The position numbers and the translations under genes are program-made. The notes beneath the pieces were generated by a model. That model was not told the origin of the DNA and did not search any database. It saw only the letters and a program-made list of their open reading frames with translations. A DNA stretch of 64,000 nucleotides from positions 682,001 through 746,000 of the forward strand of contig NZ_JAHMHW010000001.1 in assembly GCF_020169515.1 (NCBI RefSeq), in the 5' to 3' direction. Each line of letters begins with the position of its first letter. Position 1 is the stretch's first letter. Shown piece by piece: positions 17,291-26,871 of the stretch. The stretch is from Paenibacillus vietnamensis (GTDB lineage: Bacteria; Bacillota; Bacilli; Paenibacillales; Paenibacillaceae).

Positions 17291-17346
17291 GCGGTTTATG
17301 CTGCATCGCGAGACAGGCGTAACCGCCTGCAGACTGCGGCAACCGC
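17291..17346 (+). promoter_or_regulatory. Structured leader upstream of fabF
   Basis: Within 56 bases lie CAGGCG-TAAC-CGCCTG (17314-17329), a perfect tetraloop hairpin, GCGG-CAA-CCGC (17336-17346), and GCGGTT (17291-17296) that can instead pair with AACCGC (17321-17326). A TATAAT at 17359-17364 follows but has no good -35. The alternative pairings suggest an RNA element, but its role is unknown. Confidence 0.35.
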
Positions 17347-17441
17347 TTACGCTTGTCATATAATGATCAGCATTAGTGCTTTTTATAGTTGCGATGATGC
17401 GAGCATGGTCATCAACAATGCTGTGTGCAGAGGTGAATGGA

Positions 17442-18683
17442 ATGAAGCATAGAGTTGTAGTTACCGGCATGGGGGTTATGACGTCCCTCGGCTCGGATTT
17501 GGAGCAATTTTGGAGCAATCTGTTAGCAGGCAAGTCAGGCGTTTCCATTGTGGAAGCGTTCGATTTTTCCGAATATCCGACGCGAATTGCGGCGGAAATC
17601 AAAAATTTTAATCCCGAGGACTTCGGCCTGGACAAGAAGGAAGCGCGCAGAATGGACCGTTTCGTGCAATTCGCATCGGTCGCCAGCACGCTTGCCGTCA
17701 AGGACGCGGATTTGAGAATCGGAGAGAACGCGGACGCGGAGCGCGTCGGCGTTATGATCGGCTCCGGCATCGGCGGCCTCGGCACTTGGGAGGACCAGCA
17801 CAATATATTGCTGGAGAAGGGACCGAAGCGCGTGAGCCCGTTCTTCATCCCGATGATGATCGCGAACATGGCTTCCGGCCAGGTATCGATGATTACGGGA
17901 GCGAAGGGACCGAACAGCACGGCGGTAACCGCTTGTGCAACGGGTACGCATTCCATCGGGGATTCCTTCAAAATGATTCAGCGAGGGGATGCCGACGTTA
18001 TGCTCGCTGGCGGCGCGGAAGCGACGATCAGGCCTACCGGCATGGCCGGCTTCTGTTCGATGCGCGCGATGTCCGTGCGCAATGACGAGCCGGAGAAAGC
18101 GAGCCGTCCTTTCGATATCGACCGTGACGGATTCGTCATGGGCGAAGGCGCCGGCGTGCTGGTGCTGGAGTCGCTGGAGCATGCGCAAGCGCGGGGCGCC
18201 AAAATCTACGCTGAAGTGATCGGATACGGCATGAGCGGCGACGCTCACCACATGACGGAGCCGGATCCGGACGGGGCAGCCCGCTGCATGACGAAAGCGA
18301 TCAAGGACGCAGGCATTGACCCGTCCGATATCGATTATATCAACGCGCACGGCACATCCACTCCGGTTGGCGACCGCTCGGAAACGAAAGCGATTAAGAA
18401 AGCGCTTGGCGATCATGCCTATAAGGTGGCGGTAAGCTCGACAAAGTCGATGACCGGCCATTTGCTCGGCGCCGCCGGCGGCGTGGAAGCCGTTATTTTG
18501 GGCCTTACGCTTAAGAACGGCATTATCGCCCCGACGATCAACTTGGATAACCAGGACCCGGAATGCGATTTGGACTATGTGCCTAACAAGCCTCGCGAAG
18601 CGGACGTGAGAACGGCGCTGTCGAATTCCTTTGGTTTTGGCGGCCATAACGCGACGATCGTGATGAAAGTATATGAAGCATGA
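17442..18683 (+). CDS. fabF: 3-oxoacyl-ACP synthase II
   Basis: FabF elongates acyl-ACP with malonyl-ACP. The 413-residue product has Cys165 in [12 protein letters not shown], His in [12 protein letters not shown] and in [14 protein letters not shown], giving the Cys-His-His set of elongating condensing enzymes. I chose the ATG at 17442 with AGAGGTGAATGGA upstream, giving the usual [12 protein letters not shown] start. It overlaps rnc by 11 bases. Confidence 0.96.
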   Translation: MKHRVVVTGMGVMTSLGSDLEQFWSNLLAGKSGVSIVEAFDFSEYPTRIAAEIKNFNPEDFGLDKKEARRMDRFVQFASVASTLAVKDADLRIGENADAERVGVMIGSGIGGLGTWEDQHNILLEKGPKRVSPFFIPMMIANMASGQVSMITGAKGPNSTAVTACATGTHSIGDSFKMIQRGDADVMLAGGAEATIRPTGMAGFCSMRAMSVRNDEPEKASRPFDIDRDGFVMGEGAGVLVLESLEHAQARGAKIYAEVIGYGMSGDAHHMTEPDPDGAARCMTKAIKDAGIDPSDIDYINAHGTSTPVGDRSETKAIKKALGDHAYKVAVSSTKSMTGHLLGAAGGVEAVILGLTLKNGIIAPTINLDNQDPECDLDYVPNKPREADVRTALSNSFGFGGHNATIVMKVYEA

Positions 18684-19371
18684 TACCTTTCAAGAGCTGC
18701 AGCAAAGGCTGCAGCTTTCGTTCAAGCGGACGAAGCTGCTGAAGCAGGCTTTTACCCATACTTCCTATGTGAACGAGCATAAGCGCGGCTCCGCGCAGGA
18801 TAACGAACGCTTGGAATTTTTGGGAGATGCCGTGCTCCAGCTGCTAGTCTCCGAGTATTTGTTCGCCACCTATCCTCAAAGGCCTGAAGGCGAGCTGACC
18901 CGTATGCGCGCATCGATCGTCTGTGAGCCGTCCCTTGCCCAATTTGCCGAAAGGCTGGATTTGGGCTCGCATGTGCTGCTCGGACGCGGGGAGGAGCAAT
19001 TGGGCGGAAGGCAAAGGCAGGCCTTGCTTGCCGATTTGTTCGAATCGTTTATAGGCGCGATTTTTCTGGATGCCGGCATCGACCGGACGCGCAGCTTCCT
19101 GAATGAGCATATGTTCCCGTTTGTGGATGCGAACGATTTCGGCCTGCTCATGAAAGATTCGAAGTCGAAGCTTCAGGAGCGCTCCCAGCATCACGGACTC
19201 GGACCGGTGGAATACCGGATCATCGAGGAGCGGGGTCCCGCGCATGACAGGGAGTTCGTCGTTGCCGTTTATTTGGGAGAAGAACGGTACGGCGACGGAA
19301 GCGGCAGAACGAAGAAGGAGGCGGAGCAGCGGGCGGCGGCGGAAGCCTGGCGCAAACTGTCGCAGGAGTAA
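18673..19371 (+). CDS. rnc: Ribonuclease III
   Basis: RNase III cuts double-stranded RNA, including rRNA precursors. The 232-residue product has the catalytic signature [15 protein letters not shown], a second acidic site in [14 protein letters not shown], and a C-terminal double-stranded RNA-binding domain (about 160-230, ending [14 protein letters not shown]). The start lies inside the end of fabF, suggesting translational coupling. The acpP-fabF-rnc-smc-ftsY order is conserved in Bacillota. Confidence 0.96.
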   Translation: MKHDTFQELQQRLQLSFKRTKLLKQAFTHTSYVNEHKRGSAQDNERLEFLGDAVLQLLVSEYLFATYPQRPEGELTRMRASIVCEPSLAQFAERLDLGSHVLLGRGEEQLGGRQRQALLADLFESFIGAIFLDAGIDRTRSFLNEHMFPFVDANDFGLLMKDSKSKLQERSQHHGLGPVEYRIIEERGPAHDREFVVAVYLGEERYGDGSGRTKKEAEQRAAAEAWRKLSQE

Positions 19372-19385
19372 ACGCGTAAGCTGAT

Positions 19386-19432
19386 GAGAGCATTCCTTAA
19401 GGTCTGTGCGGACCTGGGAACGCTCTTTTTTT
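19386..19432 (+). terminator. Terminator after rnc
   Basis: An outer stem AGAGC-A-TTCC/GGAA-C-GCTCT encloses an inner AGGTC/GACCT stem and is followed by seven T. It should end most of the fapR-rnc transcript before smc. Confidence 0.8.
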
Positions 19433-19537
19433 AGTGGAATTTTAAAGACCGGACAAAGGTGCGAGATCAGCGAAGCCGGCATCTTTGAATATCGTCCGAA
19501 AGTCGGCGCCGGCGCTGGAAACGGGCTGGGGATATTG

Positions 19538-19566
19538 TTATCAGGACTTTCAAGATGTGGTACAAT
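19538..19566 (+). promoter_or_regulatory. Candidate sigma-A promoter of smc
   Basis: TTATCA and TACAAT are 17 bases apart, ending 24 bases before the smc ATG. Since a strong terminator precedes it, smc-ftsY needs a promoter here. Confidence 0.45.
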
Positions 19567-19590
19567 GAGGGGTGAGGTGAAAACCAGGAC

Positions 19591-22500
19591 ATGTTTCTGA
19601 AACGGATTGAATTATCAGGTTTTAAGTCGTTTGCCGATCGGACGGAAATGGAATTTGTAACCGGCATTACGGCGGTCGTCGGCCCGAACGGCAGCGGCAA
19701 AAGCAACATATCGGACGGCATCCGCTGGGTGCTTGGCGAGCAGAGCGCGAAAAGCCTTCGCGGCGGCAAGATGGAGGATATCATTTTTGCCGGAAGCGAC
19801 GCCCGCAAAGCGGTTAATTACAGCGAGGTTTCGCTGACGCTGGACAACGGCGACGGGGCTTTGCCGCTGGAGTACAACGAGGTTACCGTAACACGCCGCG
19901 TTCACCGCAGCGGGGAAAGCGAATATTTGATCAACAAGCAGCCTTGCAGGCTGAAGGATATTACCGAGCTGTTCATGGATACGGGGATCGGAAAGGAAGC
20001 TTATTCGATTATCGGACAAGGACGGATCGAGGAAATATTGAGCACGCGTTCGGAGGATCGGCGCGGTATTTTCGAGGAAGCCTCCGGCATCGTCAAATAT
20101 AAGGCCCGCAAACGGGAAGCTCAGAAGAAGCTCGACGAGACCGAGCAGAATTTGCTCAGGATTCACGATCTGGTAACCGAGCTGGAGGATCAGGTCGAGC
20201 CGCTGCGCAAGCAGTCGGAGAAAGCGATCCACTTCAAATCGCTCAAGGAGCAGCTGAAGACCAAAGAGATCTCGATGTATGTACATAACATTGAACAAAT
20301 ACACGCCTCTTGGACGGAAGCGAGCGCGAAGCTCGAGCGTTTGAAGCAGGAGCAGCTGCAGCTGTCGACCGTTGTGAGCAAGCATGATGCCCATCTGGAG
20401 AAGGATCGTCAGCAGCTCCGCGAGCTGGAAGCCGAGCTGGATCAACTGCATGAGCTCATGCTGCAAATTAGCGAGGATGCCGAGAAATGCGAGGGATACG
20501 GAGAGGTACTCAAGGAGCGAAAGCGCAACCTGGAGCAGAACAAACGCCAGCTGGAGGAATCGGTTACCGGTCTGGACGCTCGCATCGTAACTCTGACGCA
20601 GGAAGAGGCGGCGTTTCGCAGCAAAGCGGCTTCTTTGCAGTTGGAGCTGGCCGATCTGCGGGCGCGGATCGGCGAGGAGGAAGCAAGGCTGCTCGGCGTT
20701 GCGGGCGGCGCGGTCGCTGATGCGGAAGAGACGCTGAAGGGTGAGCTTCTGGAGGTGCTGAGCGCGATGGCGCAGCACCGGAACGAAATCCGTTACGCGT
20801 CGCAGCAGCAGGAAACGCTGCAGCGGCGCATGGAGCGGATCAGCGAGGACGAGTCGAAATGGCAGGAGCAGCAGGCACGTCTGGACGAAAGGCGTTCCGA
20901 GCTGTCGGCGGGGCTCGAGGCGACGCTTGCCCGCCTGGAACAGGCGAGAAACCGGATGTTATCGGAAGCGGAGCAGGTAAAGACGATCTCCCAAAACCTG
21001 GAGGATGTTACTCTGGCGCTTCGCAAGTGGGAGCAGAAGCTGGACAGCCATATTTCCCGCAGGGATACGATGAAGGAAATGCAGGACGCTCTTGACGGCT
21101 TCATGCAGGGCGTTAAAGAAGTGCTGAAGGCTTCGCGGCGAGGAAGCGGCGGAATTGCCGGCGTGCACGGCGCGGTTGCGGAGCTCATGCGCGTACCGGA
21201 ACGAATCGAAACGGCGGTAGAAACGGCGCTGGGCGGCGCTTTGCAGCATATCGTCATGGAGGACGAGAAATCGGCGCGGGCCGCAATCGGCTTTCTAAAG
21301 CAGAGGCAGCTCGGGAGAGCGACCTTCCTGCCTCTCGATGTCATCCGGGGCAGACAGGTGCCGGAGCACGAGAAGCGCAATATTGAAGCGATCGACGGCT
21401 TCGTCGGAGTAGCGGCGGATTTAGTCAGCACGGATAGCAAGTATCAAGCGATCGTGAACAATCTTCTGGGGAACGTGCTGCTGGCCGAAACGCTCGAACA
21501 GGCGAACCGTATTGCGTCCAGATGCCAGTACCGCTACCGCGTTGTTACGCTTGACGGTGATATTGTCAACGCCGGCGGATCGATGACGGGAGGAAGCCTG
21601 CAGAAGAAAGGCGCCAGCCTGCTTGGACGGCAGCGGCAGATCGAAGCGCTGGACCGGGAGATTGAGGCTGCACGCAGCACGACCGAGGAGCTTCGCCATA
21701 AGCTGAGCGATTTGCGCAAAGAGCACTCCATACGCTCCCATAACATCGAAGAGCTCCGGACTGCGAGCGAGCAGAGCAGGATCGAGGAGCAGCAGATTAA
21801 GGCGGAGCTGCAGCAGCTGAACAACGAAGCCAAGCATTTGGACGAGCAGAAGCAGCTGTATTCAGCCGACCGCAGCACGCATGCGTCGGAACAGAAGGAT
21901 GCGCAGGCTGCAGCTGCGGCCGCTGCTCGGAAGCTGGAGCAGCTGGAGAGGGATGAGGCACGGCTCCAGGAGGCGATCCGGCTGGCGGAGGAAAGGCGCA
22001 AAGCGAGCGAGTCCGCGAAGGAAGAGCTGCAGGGCCAGCTTACCGATATCAAAATCGCTGCGGCAAAGACCGATCAGGAAAAGCAATCGTTCGAGGATCG
22101 GGCGGCGAGGGTCCGCTCCGACATTCAGCGGGCCAAGGAGGAGCTGGGAAGTCTTCGTTCACTGGCGTCGCAGCAGGAGGAAGAGCTGGAAAGGCACTCG
22201 GAGGAGACGGTCAAGCAAATCGAGCAGCTTAACCATCTTCGTCTGAAGAAGCAGCAGTGCTCCGAGCAGACGGACTTGAAGCGTGCGGCGCGCGCCCGGC
22301 GGATCGCCGAGCTGGATCAGGGCGAGAACGAGACGAAGGAGCAGCGCGCCCAGCTTCGCCTGGTCGAGGAGCAAATGCGGCAAACCGAAATTGCCGCCAA
22401 CCGGCTCGACGTTGAGCTGGACAATTTGCTGAGGAAGCTGAGCGAGGAGTACGAGCTGAGTTTCGAGCTGGCAAAGGAGCAGTATCCGGTGCCTGAAGAC

Positions 22501-23166
22501 GTTGTCGGAGCGCAAAATGAAGTGCGCGATCTGAAACGTCAGATTTCCGCACTGGGTGAAGTGAATTTGGGAGCGATTGAGGAATATGAACGCGTGAAGG
22601 AACGGTTCGATTTTTTGTCCGCGCAAAAGGACGATCTGATCGAAGCGAAGACGACGCTGTATCAAGTCATCAAGGAAATGGACGATGAAATGTCGAAAAG
22701 GTTCAAAACGACGTTCGAAGCGATCAGAGGCCATTTCGTTGTCGTTTTCGGCAAGCTCTTCGGCGGCGGGCGCGCCGATCTTATTTTGGCGGAGCCGGAT
22801 AGAGTGCTCGAGACGGGGATCGACATCGTCGCGCAACCGCCGGGCAAGAAGCTGCAAAACTTGCAGCTGCTGTCGGGCGGCGAGCGCGCTTTGACCGCGA
22901 TCGCCCTGCTGTTCGCTATTTTGCAGGTTAAGCCAGTCCCGTTCTGCGTGCTCGATGAGGTCGAAGCTGCGCTTGACGAGGCTAACGTCTCGCGCTTTGC
23001 CCAATATTTGAGAGAGTTTTCGGGCCTTACGCAGTTTATCGTCGTGACGCACCGTAAAGGAACGATGGAGGAAGCGGACGTCCTCTACGGCGTTACGATG
23101 GAGGAAGGCGGCGTATCGAAGCTGGTATCGGTCCGCTTGGAGGAAGACGAGCCATTTTCCGCATAA
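19591..23166 (+). CDS. smc: Chromosome segregation protein SMC
   Basis: SMC forms the condensin ring with ScpA and ScpB and organises and separates the chromosome. The 1191-residue product has an N-terminal Walker A (GPNGSGKSN, Lys37), two long coiled coils, a hinge near residues 510-640 (GIAGVHGAVAEL to GGSMTGGS), and a C-terminal head with LLSGGERALTAIALLFAI (signature) and FCVLDEVEAALDEANV (Walker B). Length is normal. A GAGGTGAAAACC site lies before the ATG. ftsY follows by 38 bases. Confidence 0.97.
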   Translation: MFLKRIELSGFKSFADRTEMEFVTGITAVVGPNGSGKSNISDGIRWVLGEQSAKSLRGGKMEDIIFAGSDARKAVNYSEVSLTLDNGDGALPLEYNEVTVTRRVHRSGESEYLINKQPCRLKDITELFMDTGIGKEAYSIIGQGRIEEILSTRSEDRRGIFEEASGIVKYKARKREAQKKLDETEQNLLRIHDLVTELEDQVEPLRKQSEKAIHFKSLKEQLKTKEISMYVHNIEQIHASWTEASAKLERLKQEQLQLSTVVSKHDAHLEKDRQQLRELEAELDQLHELMLQISEDAEKCEGYGEVLKERKRNLEQNKRQLEESVTGLDARIVTLTQEEAAFRSKAASLQLELADLRARIGEEEARLLGVAGGAVADAEETLKGELLEVLSAMAQHRNEIRYASQQQETLQRRMERISEDESKWQEQQARLDERRSELSAGLEATLARLEQARNRMLSEAEQVKTISQNLEDVTLALRKWEQKLDSHISRRDTMKEMQDALDGFMQGVKEVLKASRRGSGGIAGVHGAVAELMRVPERIETAVETALGGALQHIVMEDEKSARAAIGFLKQRQLGRATFLPLDVIRGRQVPEHEKRNIEAIDGFVGVAADLVSTDSKYQAIVNNLLGNVLLAETLEQANRIASRCQYRYRVVTLDGDIVNAGGSMTGGSLQKKGASLLGRQRQIEALDREIEAARSTTEELRHKLSDLRKEHSIRSHNIEELRTASEQSRIEEQQIKAELQQLNNEAKHLDEQKQLYSADRSTHASEQKDAQAAAAAAARKLEQLERDEARLQEAIRLAEERRKASESAKEELQGQLTDIKIAAAKTDQEKQSFEDRAARVRSDIQRAKEELGSLRSLASQQEEELERHSEETVKQIEQLNHLRLKKQQCSEQTDLKRAARARRIAELDQGENETKEQRAQLRLVEEQMRQTEIAANRLDVELDNLLRKLSEEYELSFELAKEQYPVPEDVVGAQNEVRDLKRQISALGEVNLGAIEEYERVKERFDFLSAQKDDLIEAKTTLYQVIKEMDDEMSKRFKTTFEAIRGHFVVVFGKLFGGGRADLILAEPDRVLETGIDIVAQPPGKKLQNLQLLSGGERALTAIALLFAILQVKPVPFCVLDEVEAALDEANVSRFAQYLREFSGLTQFIVVTHRKGTMEEADVLYGVTMEEGGVSKLVSVRLEEDEPFSA

Positions 23167-23204
23167 AAAACAGGTACGGCAATGAGGATGGAGGAAAGGG
23201 AACG

Positions 23205-24209
23205 ATGAGTTTTTTTAAGAAGCTGAAGGAAAGCATCGCAACGAAGACGGAAGCGGTCACGAGCATATTTAAGGAAGGTTTAACGAAAACACGCACGGCG
23301 TTCGTTGAGAAAGTGGAGGAGCTGATTACCCGCCGCAAAAAAATCGACGAAGAATTTTACGAGGAGCTTGAGGAAATTCTGATCGGCGCCGACGTCGGCG
23401 TTAATACGGTTATGCAGCTCATTGACGAACTGCGCGCCGAGGTTAAAAAACGGAAAATCGAGGATGCCGCCGAATTGCAGCCTGTTTTATCCGAGAAGCT
23501 GATCGAGCTGATGAAGGGCGACGAGGAGTCCGGACTGCGCATGGCGTCAAGCGGCATTACGGTTTTCCTGTTCGTCGGCGTTAATGGCGTCGGTAAAACG
23601 ACCACGATCGGCAAGCTTGCCCATAAATTAAAAAGCGAAGGCAAAAGCGTGCTGCTCGCGGCGGGAGATACGTTCCGTGCCGGCGCAATCGAGCAGCTGG
23701 AGGTATGGGGCCAGCGCGTCGGCGTTGACGTCATCAAGCAGCAGGCGGGCTCCGATCCGGCAGCGGTCATGTTCGATGCCGTGAAGGCGGCGAAGCAGCG
23801 CGGCGTGGATGTGCTGTTGTGCGATACGGCAGGGAGGCTGCAGAACAAAACGAATCTGATGGAGGAGCTGAACAAAATTTTCCGCGTCATCAAGCGCGAG
23901 CTGCCGGATGCTCCCCATGAGGTTCTGCTTGTGCTGGATGCGACGACCGGACAAAACGCGCTCAGCCAAGCGAAACTGTTCGGCGAGAAAAGCGGTGTGA
24001 CCGGGCTCGTGCTGACGAAGCTCGACGGCACGGCTAAGGGCGGCATCGTAATCGCGATTCGCAATGAGCTCAGCCTGCCGGTCAAGCTGGTCGGGCTCGG
24101 CGAGAAGACGGGCGACCTTCAGCAGTTCGATTCCGAGCAGTTTATCCATGCTTTGTTCGCGGGGCTCATTCAGCGCGAGACCGACGAGCCGGGAAAAGTA
24201 ACTGAATAA
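23205..24209 (+). CDS. ftsY: Signal recognition particle receptor FtsY
   Basis: FtsY docks the SRP-ribosome complex at the membrane. The 334-residue product has the short charged N-terminus of Gram-positive FtsY, the NG domain with GVNGVGKTTTIGKLA (G1), DTAGRLQNKTNLMEEL (G3), TKLDGTAKGG (G4) and GLGEKTGDLQQFD. GGAGGAAAGG precedes the ATG. It is the last gene of the smc unit; a separate promoter then starts ylxM-ffh. Confidence 0.96.
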   Translation: MSFFKKLKESIATKTEAVTSIFKEGLTKTRTAFVEKVEELITRRKKIDEEFYEELEEILIGADVGVNTVMQLIDELRAEVKKRKIEDAAELQPVLSEKLIELMKGDEESGLRMASSGITVFLFVGVNGVGKTTTIGKLAHKLKSEGKSVLLAAGDTFRAGAIEQLEVWGQRVGVDVIKQQAGSDPAAVMFDAVKAAKQRGVDVLLCDTAGRLQNKTNLMEELNKIFRVIKRELPDAPHEVLLVLDATTGQNALSQAKLFGEKSGVTGLVLTKLDGTAKGGIVIAIRNELSLPVKLVGLGEKTGDLQQFDSEQFIHALFAGLIQRETDEPGKVTE

Positions 24210-24270
24210 GCGGGTTCCCTGCCTTTTGCGCGGCTGGAAACGGCAAATTACAGGTGACAAGGACAAAAGC

Positions 24271-24300
24271 TTGACAGCGGCTCTGCTGATCGGGTATGAT
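24271..24300 (+). promoter_or_regulatory. Sigma-A promoter of ylxM-ffh
   Basis: A perfect TTGACA (24271-24276) and TATGAT (24295-24300) are separated by 18 bases, upstream of the ylxM ribosome site at about 24360. Confidence 0.7.
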
Positions 24301-24373
24301 AAGAGACGTTGTCAGCTGTAAAGGAATTTACCTTGACGGCTGCGTGAAGGCAATCCGGCAGGAGGGCTACGGG

Positions 24374-24736
24374 ATGAAAGCAAACGAACCAGACGCCTTG
24401 TCCAAGACGACCCGAATCAATCTACTATTTGATTTTTACGAGCCGCTCCTGACAGAGAAGCAGCGGACCTTTCTCAAATATTATTTTCACGACGATTTTT
24501 CGCTTGGCGAAATATCCGGGGAATTCGGCATTAGCCGCCAGGCGGTATATGAACATATCAAGCGCGCCGAAGCAGTGCTCGAAGGCTACGAGAGCAAGCT
24601 TAATCTGCTGTCTAAGCACGAGGAGCTGCAGCGGTTGACGGCTCTGCTTACGGAAAGCGTGAACGGGCTATCGATCGGAGAGCGGGAGCGGCAAGCACTG
24701 TTCGATGTCATTGCGCAATTTAACATAACGGAATAG
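24374..24736 (+). CDS. ylxM: YlxM/p13-family putative DNA-binding protein
   Basis: The 120-residue helical protein has a sigma-70 region-4-like helix-turn-helix (LTEKQRTFLKYYFHDDFSLGEISGEFGISRQAVYEHIKR, read in parts). The family (UPF0122) sits before ffh in most Bacillota, and the Streptococcus member helps SRP assembly or activity. I chose the ATG at 24374 with AGGAGGG 7 bases upstream; the frame reaches back to within the promoter. ffh starts 24 bases later. Confidence 0.9.
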   Translation: MKANEPDALSKTTRINLLFDFYEPLLTEKQRTFLKYYFHDDFSLGEISGEFGISRQAVYEHIKRAEAVLEGYESKLNLLSKHEELQRLTALLTESVNGLSIGERERQALFDVIAQFNITE

Positions 24737-24760
24737 ATAAGAGAATGGAGGTGACGGTAC

Positions 24761-26137
24761 ATGGCAGCATTCGAGAGCTTATCGAGCCGGCTTCAGAACG
24801 TATTCAGCAAGCTGCGCGGCAAAGGCAAGGTAACCGAGGACGATGTGAACGAGGCGATGCGCGAGGTTAGGCTGGCGCTGCTGGAGGCGGACGTTAACTT
24901 CAAGGTCGTGAAGGATTTTATCGCGAAGGTGAAGGAACAGGCAATCGGCTTGGACGTATCCAAAAGCTTTACGCCCGGCATGGTCGTCATCGATATCGTT
25001 AACAAAGAGCTGACGGAGCTTATGGGCGGCACGCAGAGCAAGCTGGCGAAGGCGAATAAGCCCCCTACCGTCATTATGATGGCGGGCCTGCAGGGCGCGG
25101 GCAAGACGACAACGACGGGCAAGCTGGCCAAGCTATTGCAGAAGGGCAATCATAAGCCGCTGCTGATCGCCTGCGATATTTACCGTCCCGCTGCCATCAA
25201 GCAGCTGCAGGTTCTCGGGGAACAAATTAAGGCGCCCGTATTCTCGCTTGGCGATAAGACCTCGCCGGTCGAAATTGCGCGCGCCGGCCTCCAGCATGCG
25301 AAGGAGAACGGCAACGATTACGTGATCATCGATACGGCCGGCCGGCTCCATATCGATGAGGAGCTGATGGAGGAGCTGAAGCAAATCCATCAAATTACGA
25401 AGCCGGACGAGGTGCTTCTCGTCGTCGATGCGATGACGGGGCAGGACGCCGTCAACGTCGCGAAGAGCTTCCACGAGCAGCTTGAGCTGACGGGCGTCGT
25501 GCTTACGAAGCTGGACGGCGATACGCGCGGCGGTGCGGCGTTGTCGGTTAAGGCAGTTACGGGCTGTCCGATCAAATTCGCCGCAATGGGCGAGAAGATC
25601 GATTCCCTGGAGCCGTTCCACCCGGAGCGGATGGCTTCCCGTATTCTAGGCATGGGCGACATGCTTTCTCTGATCGAGAAGGCGCAGTCCAACATTGACG
25701 CGGAAAAAGCGAAAGAAATGGAACGGAAGATGCGCACTGCGGAATTCACGTTCGACGATTTTCTGGAGCAGATGGAGCAGGTTAGAAATCTGGGTCCGCT
25801 CGACCAAATCATGGATATGCTGCCCGGCATGAACAAGATGAAGGGCATGAAAGACATGAAGGTTGACGAGAAGCAGATCGGACGCGTCGAAGCGATCGTC
25901 CGTTCGATGACCAAGGAAGAAAAGCAGAAGCCCGAGCTGCTGAATCACAGCCGCCGCAAGCGGATCGCGGCGGGAAGCGGCACGACGGTAGTCGAGGTTA
26001 ACCGCCTGATTAAACAGTTTGACGATATGAAGAAGATGATGAAGCAGTTCTCGTCCATGATCGGACCGAAAGGACCGAAGGGCGGCAAGAAGGGCCTGAA
26101 AGGCCTGCTCGGCAAAAATATGAAGTTCCCGTTTTAA
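24761..26137 (+). CDS. ffh: Signal recognition particle protein Ffh
   Basis: Ffh binds signal sequences and 4.5S/6S RNA and targets ribosomes to FtsY. The 458-residue product has the NG GTPase domain (GLQGAGKTTTTGKLA, DTAGRLHIDEELM, TKLDGDTRGGAALS) and a Met-rich M domain from about residue 300 to the end, including the RNA-binding SRRKRIAAGSGTTVVEVNRL. GGAGGTGACG precedes the ATG. Confidence 0.97.
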   Translation: MAAFESLSSRLQNVFSKLRGKGKVTEDDVNEAMREVRLALLEADVNFKVVKDFIAKVKEQAIGLDVSKSFTPGMVVIDIVNKELTELMGGTQSKLAKANKPPTVIMMAGLQGAGKTTTTGKLAKLLQKGNHKPLLIACDIYRPAAIKQLQVLGEQIKAPVFSLGDKTSPVEIARAGLQHAKENGNDYVIIDTAGRLHIDEELMEELKQIHQITKPDEVLLVVDAMTGQDAVNVAKSFHEQLELTGVVLTKLDGDTRGGAALSVKAVTGCPIKFAAMGEKIDSLEPFHPERMASRILGMGDMLSLIEKAQSNIDAEKAKEMERKMRTAEFTFDDFLEQMEQVRNLGPLDQIMDMLPGMNKMKGMKDMKVDEKQIGRVEAIVRSMTKEEKQKPELLNHSRRKRIAAGSGTTVVEVNRLIKQFDDMKKMMKQFSSMIGPKGPKGGKKGLKGLLGKNMKFPF

Positions 26138-26172
26138 AGCCTATATTTATTAGTTGAAGGAGGTGAATCATC

Positions 26173-26445
26173 ATGGCAGTACGTATTCGTTTGAAAAGAA
26201 TCGGTGCTCACAAGGCTCCATTTTACCGCGTAGTCGTATCGGATTCCCGTTCGCCGCGTGACGGACGTTTTATCGAAGAGATCGGCACTTACAACCCGGT
26301 TGCACAACCGGCTCAAGTTAAGATCGACGAAGAGAAAGCGCTGAAATGGCTGCAAACAGGAGCGCAAGCTTCTGATACCGTTCGCGACCTGCTTTCCAAA
26401 GCTGGCGTTCTTAAAAAGTTCCATGAGCTTAAGCAACAGAAATAA
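26173..26445 (+). CDS. rpsP: 30S ribosomal protein S16
   Basis: The 90-residue product [26 protein letters not shown]... is a canonical S16, an early-binding small-subunit assembly protein. GAAGGAGGTGA lies 6-7 bases before the ATG. It is 35 bases after ffh and 25 before khpA in one unit. Confidence 0.97.
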   Translation: MAVRIRLKRIGAHKAPFYRVVVSDSRSPRDGRFIEEIGTYNPVAQPAQVKIDEEKALKWLQTGAQASDTVRDLLSKAGVLKKFHELKQQK

Positions 26446-26470
26446 CTGTTGAACGGCGGAGGGCTTTGTC

Positions 26471-26701
26471 ATGAAGGAATTGATTCTTGTCATAGCGAGG
26501 GCTTTGGTCGACCATCCCGATCAGGTGCAAGTGCAGGTGAAGGATGACGACCGAAGCACGATATACGAGCTTTCGGTTCACCCCGAGGATATCGGAAAAA
26601 TCATCGGCAAGCAAGGACGCATAGCAAAGGCGATGCGGACGGTAGTGACTTCCGCTTCCGTCAAATCGTCAAAGCGCGTCATCGTTGACATAATGTCTTA
26701 A
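26471..26701 (+). CDS. khpA: KH-domain RNA-binding protein KhpA
   Basis: The 76-residue product is a single KH domain with the RNA-binding GKQG loop in KIIGKQGRIAKAMRTVV. KhpA (YlqC) pairs with KhpB in other Bacillota and affects cell elongation and small RNA stability. CGGAGGGC stands before the ATG. Two hairpins with T runs follow before rimM, and the ylqD gene usually found here in Bacillus is missing. Confidence 0.92.
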   Translation: MKELILVIARALVDHPDQVQVQVKDDDRSTIYELSVHPEDIGKIIGKQGRIAKAMRTVVTSASVKSSKRVIVDIMS

Positions 26702-26718
26702 TACGCGCGAAAGCAAGG

Positions 26719-26747
26719 AAGGCCGGGATAAAATCCTGGCCTTTTTC
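26719..26747 (+). terminator. Terminator after khpA
   Basis: AAGGCCGGGAT pairs with ATCCTGGCCTT around a 3-base loop (one G-T pair), followed by five T counting the stem end. It closes the ylxM-ffh-rpsP-khpA unit. Confidence 0.8.
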
Positions 26748-26792
26748 TATGATAGATTGTAAGGAAGACTTCTGCCGTTGGCGCATGATTGG

Positions 26793-26829
26793 ACGGCTTC
26801 GTTCTGGGACGTGGAACGGAGCCGTTTTT
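26793..26829 (+). terminator. Second hairpin with T run before rimM
   Basis: ACGGCTTCGTTC pairs with GAACGGAGCCGT (one G-T pair) around a 9-base loop and is followed by five T. It lies 46 bases after the first terminator, immediately before TATAAT at 26834-26839. It could be a back-up terminator or an attenuator for rimM-trmD. Confidence 0.6.
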
Positions 26830-26871
26830 GCATGTATAATACGCTTATACACAAATGAAGGGCTGGTTGTC

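Noticed and set aside
17535..18647. 370-residue minus-strand frame opposite fabF
   Set aside because: It is antisense to a fully conserved fabF and the product is a His/Arg-rich shadow typical of codon-biased GC-rich genes.
19615..20778. 387-residue minus-strand frame opposite smc
   Set aside because: It is antisense to the conserved SMC head and coiled coil; Leu/Arg/Gln-rich shadow with no site.
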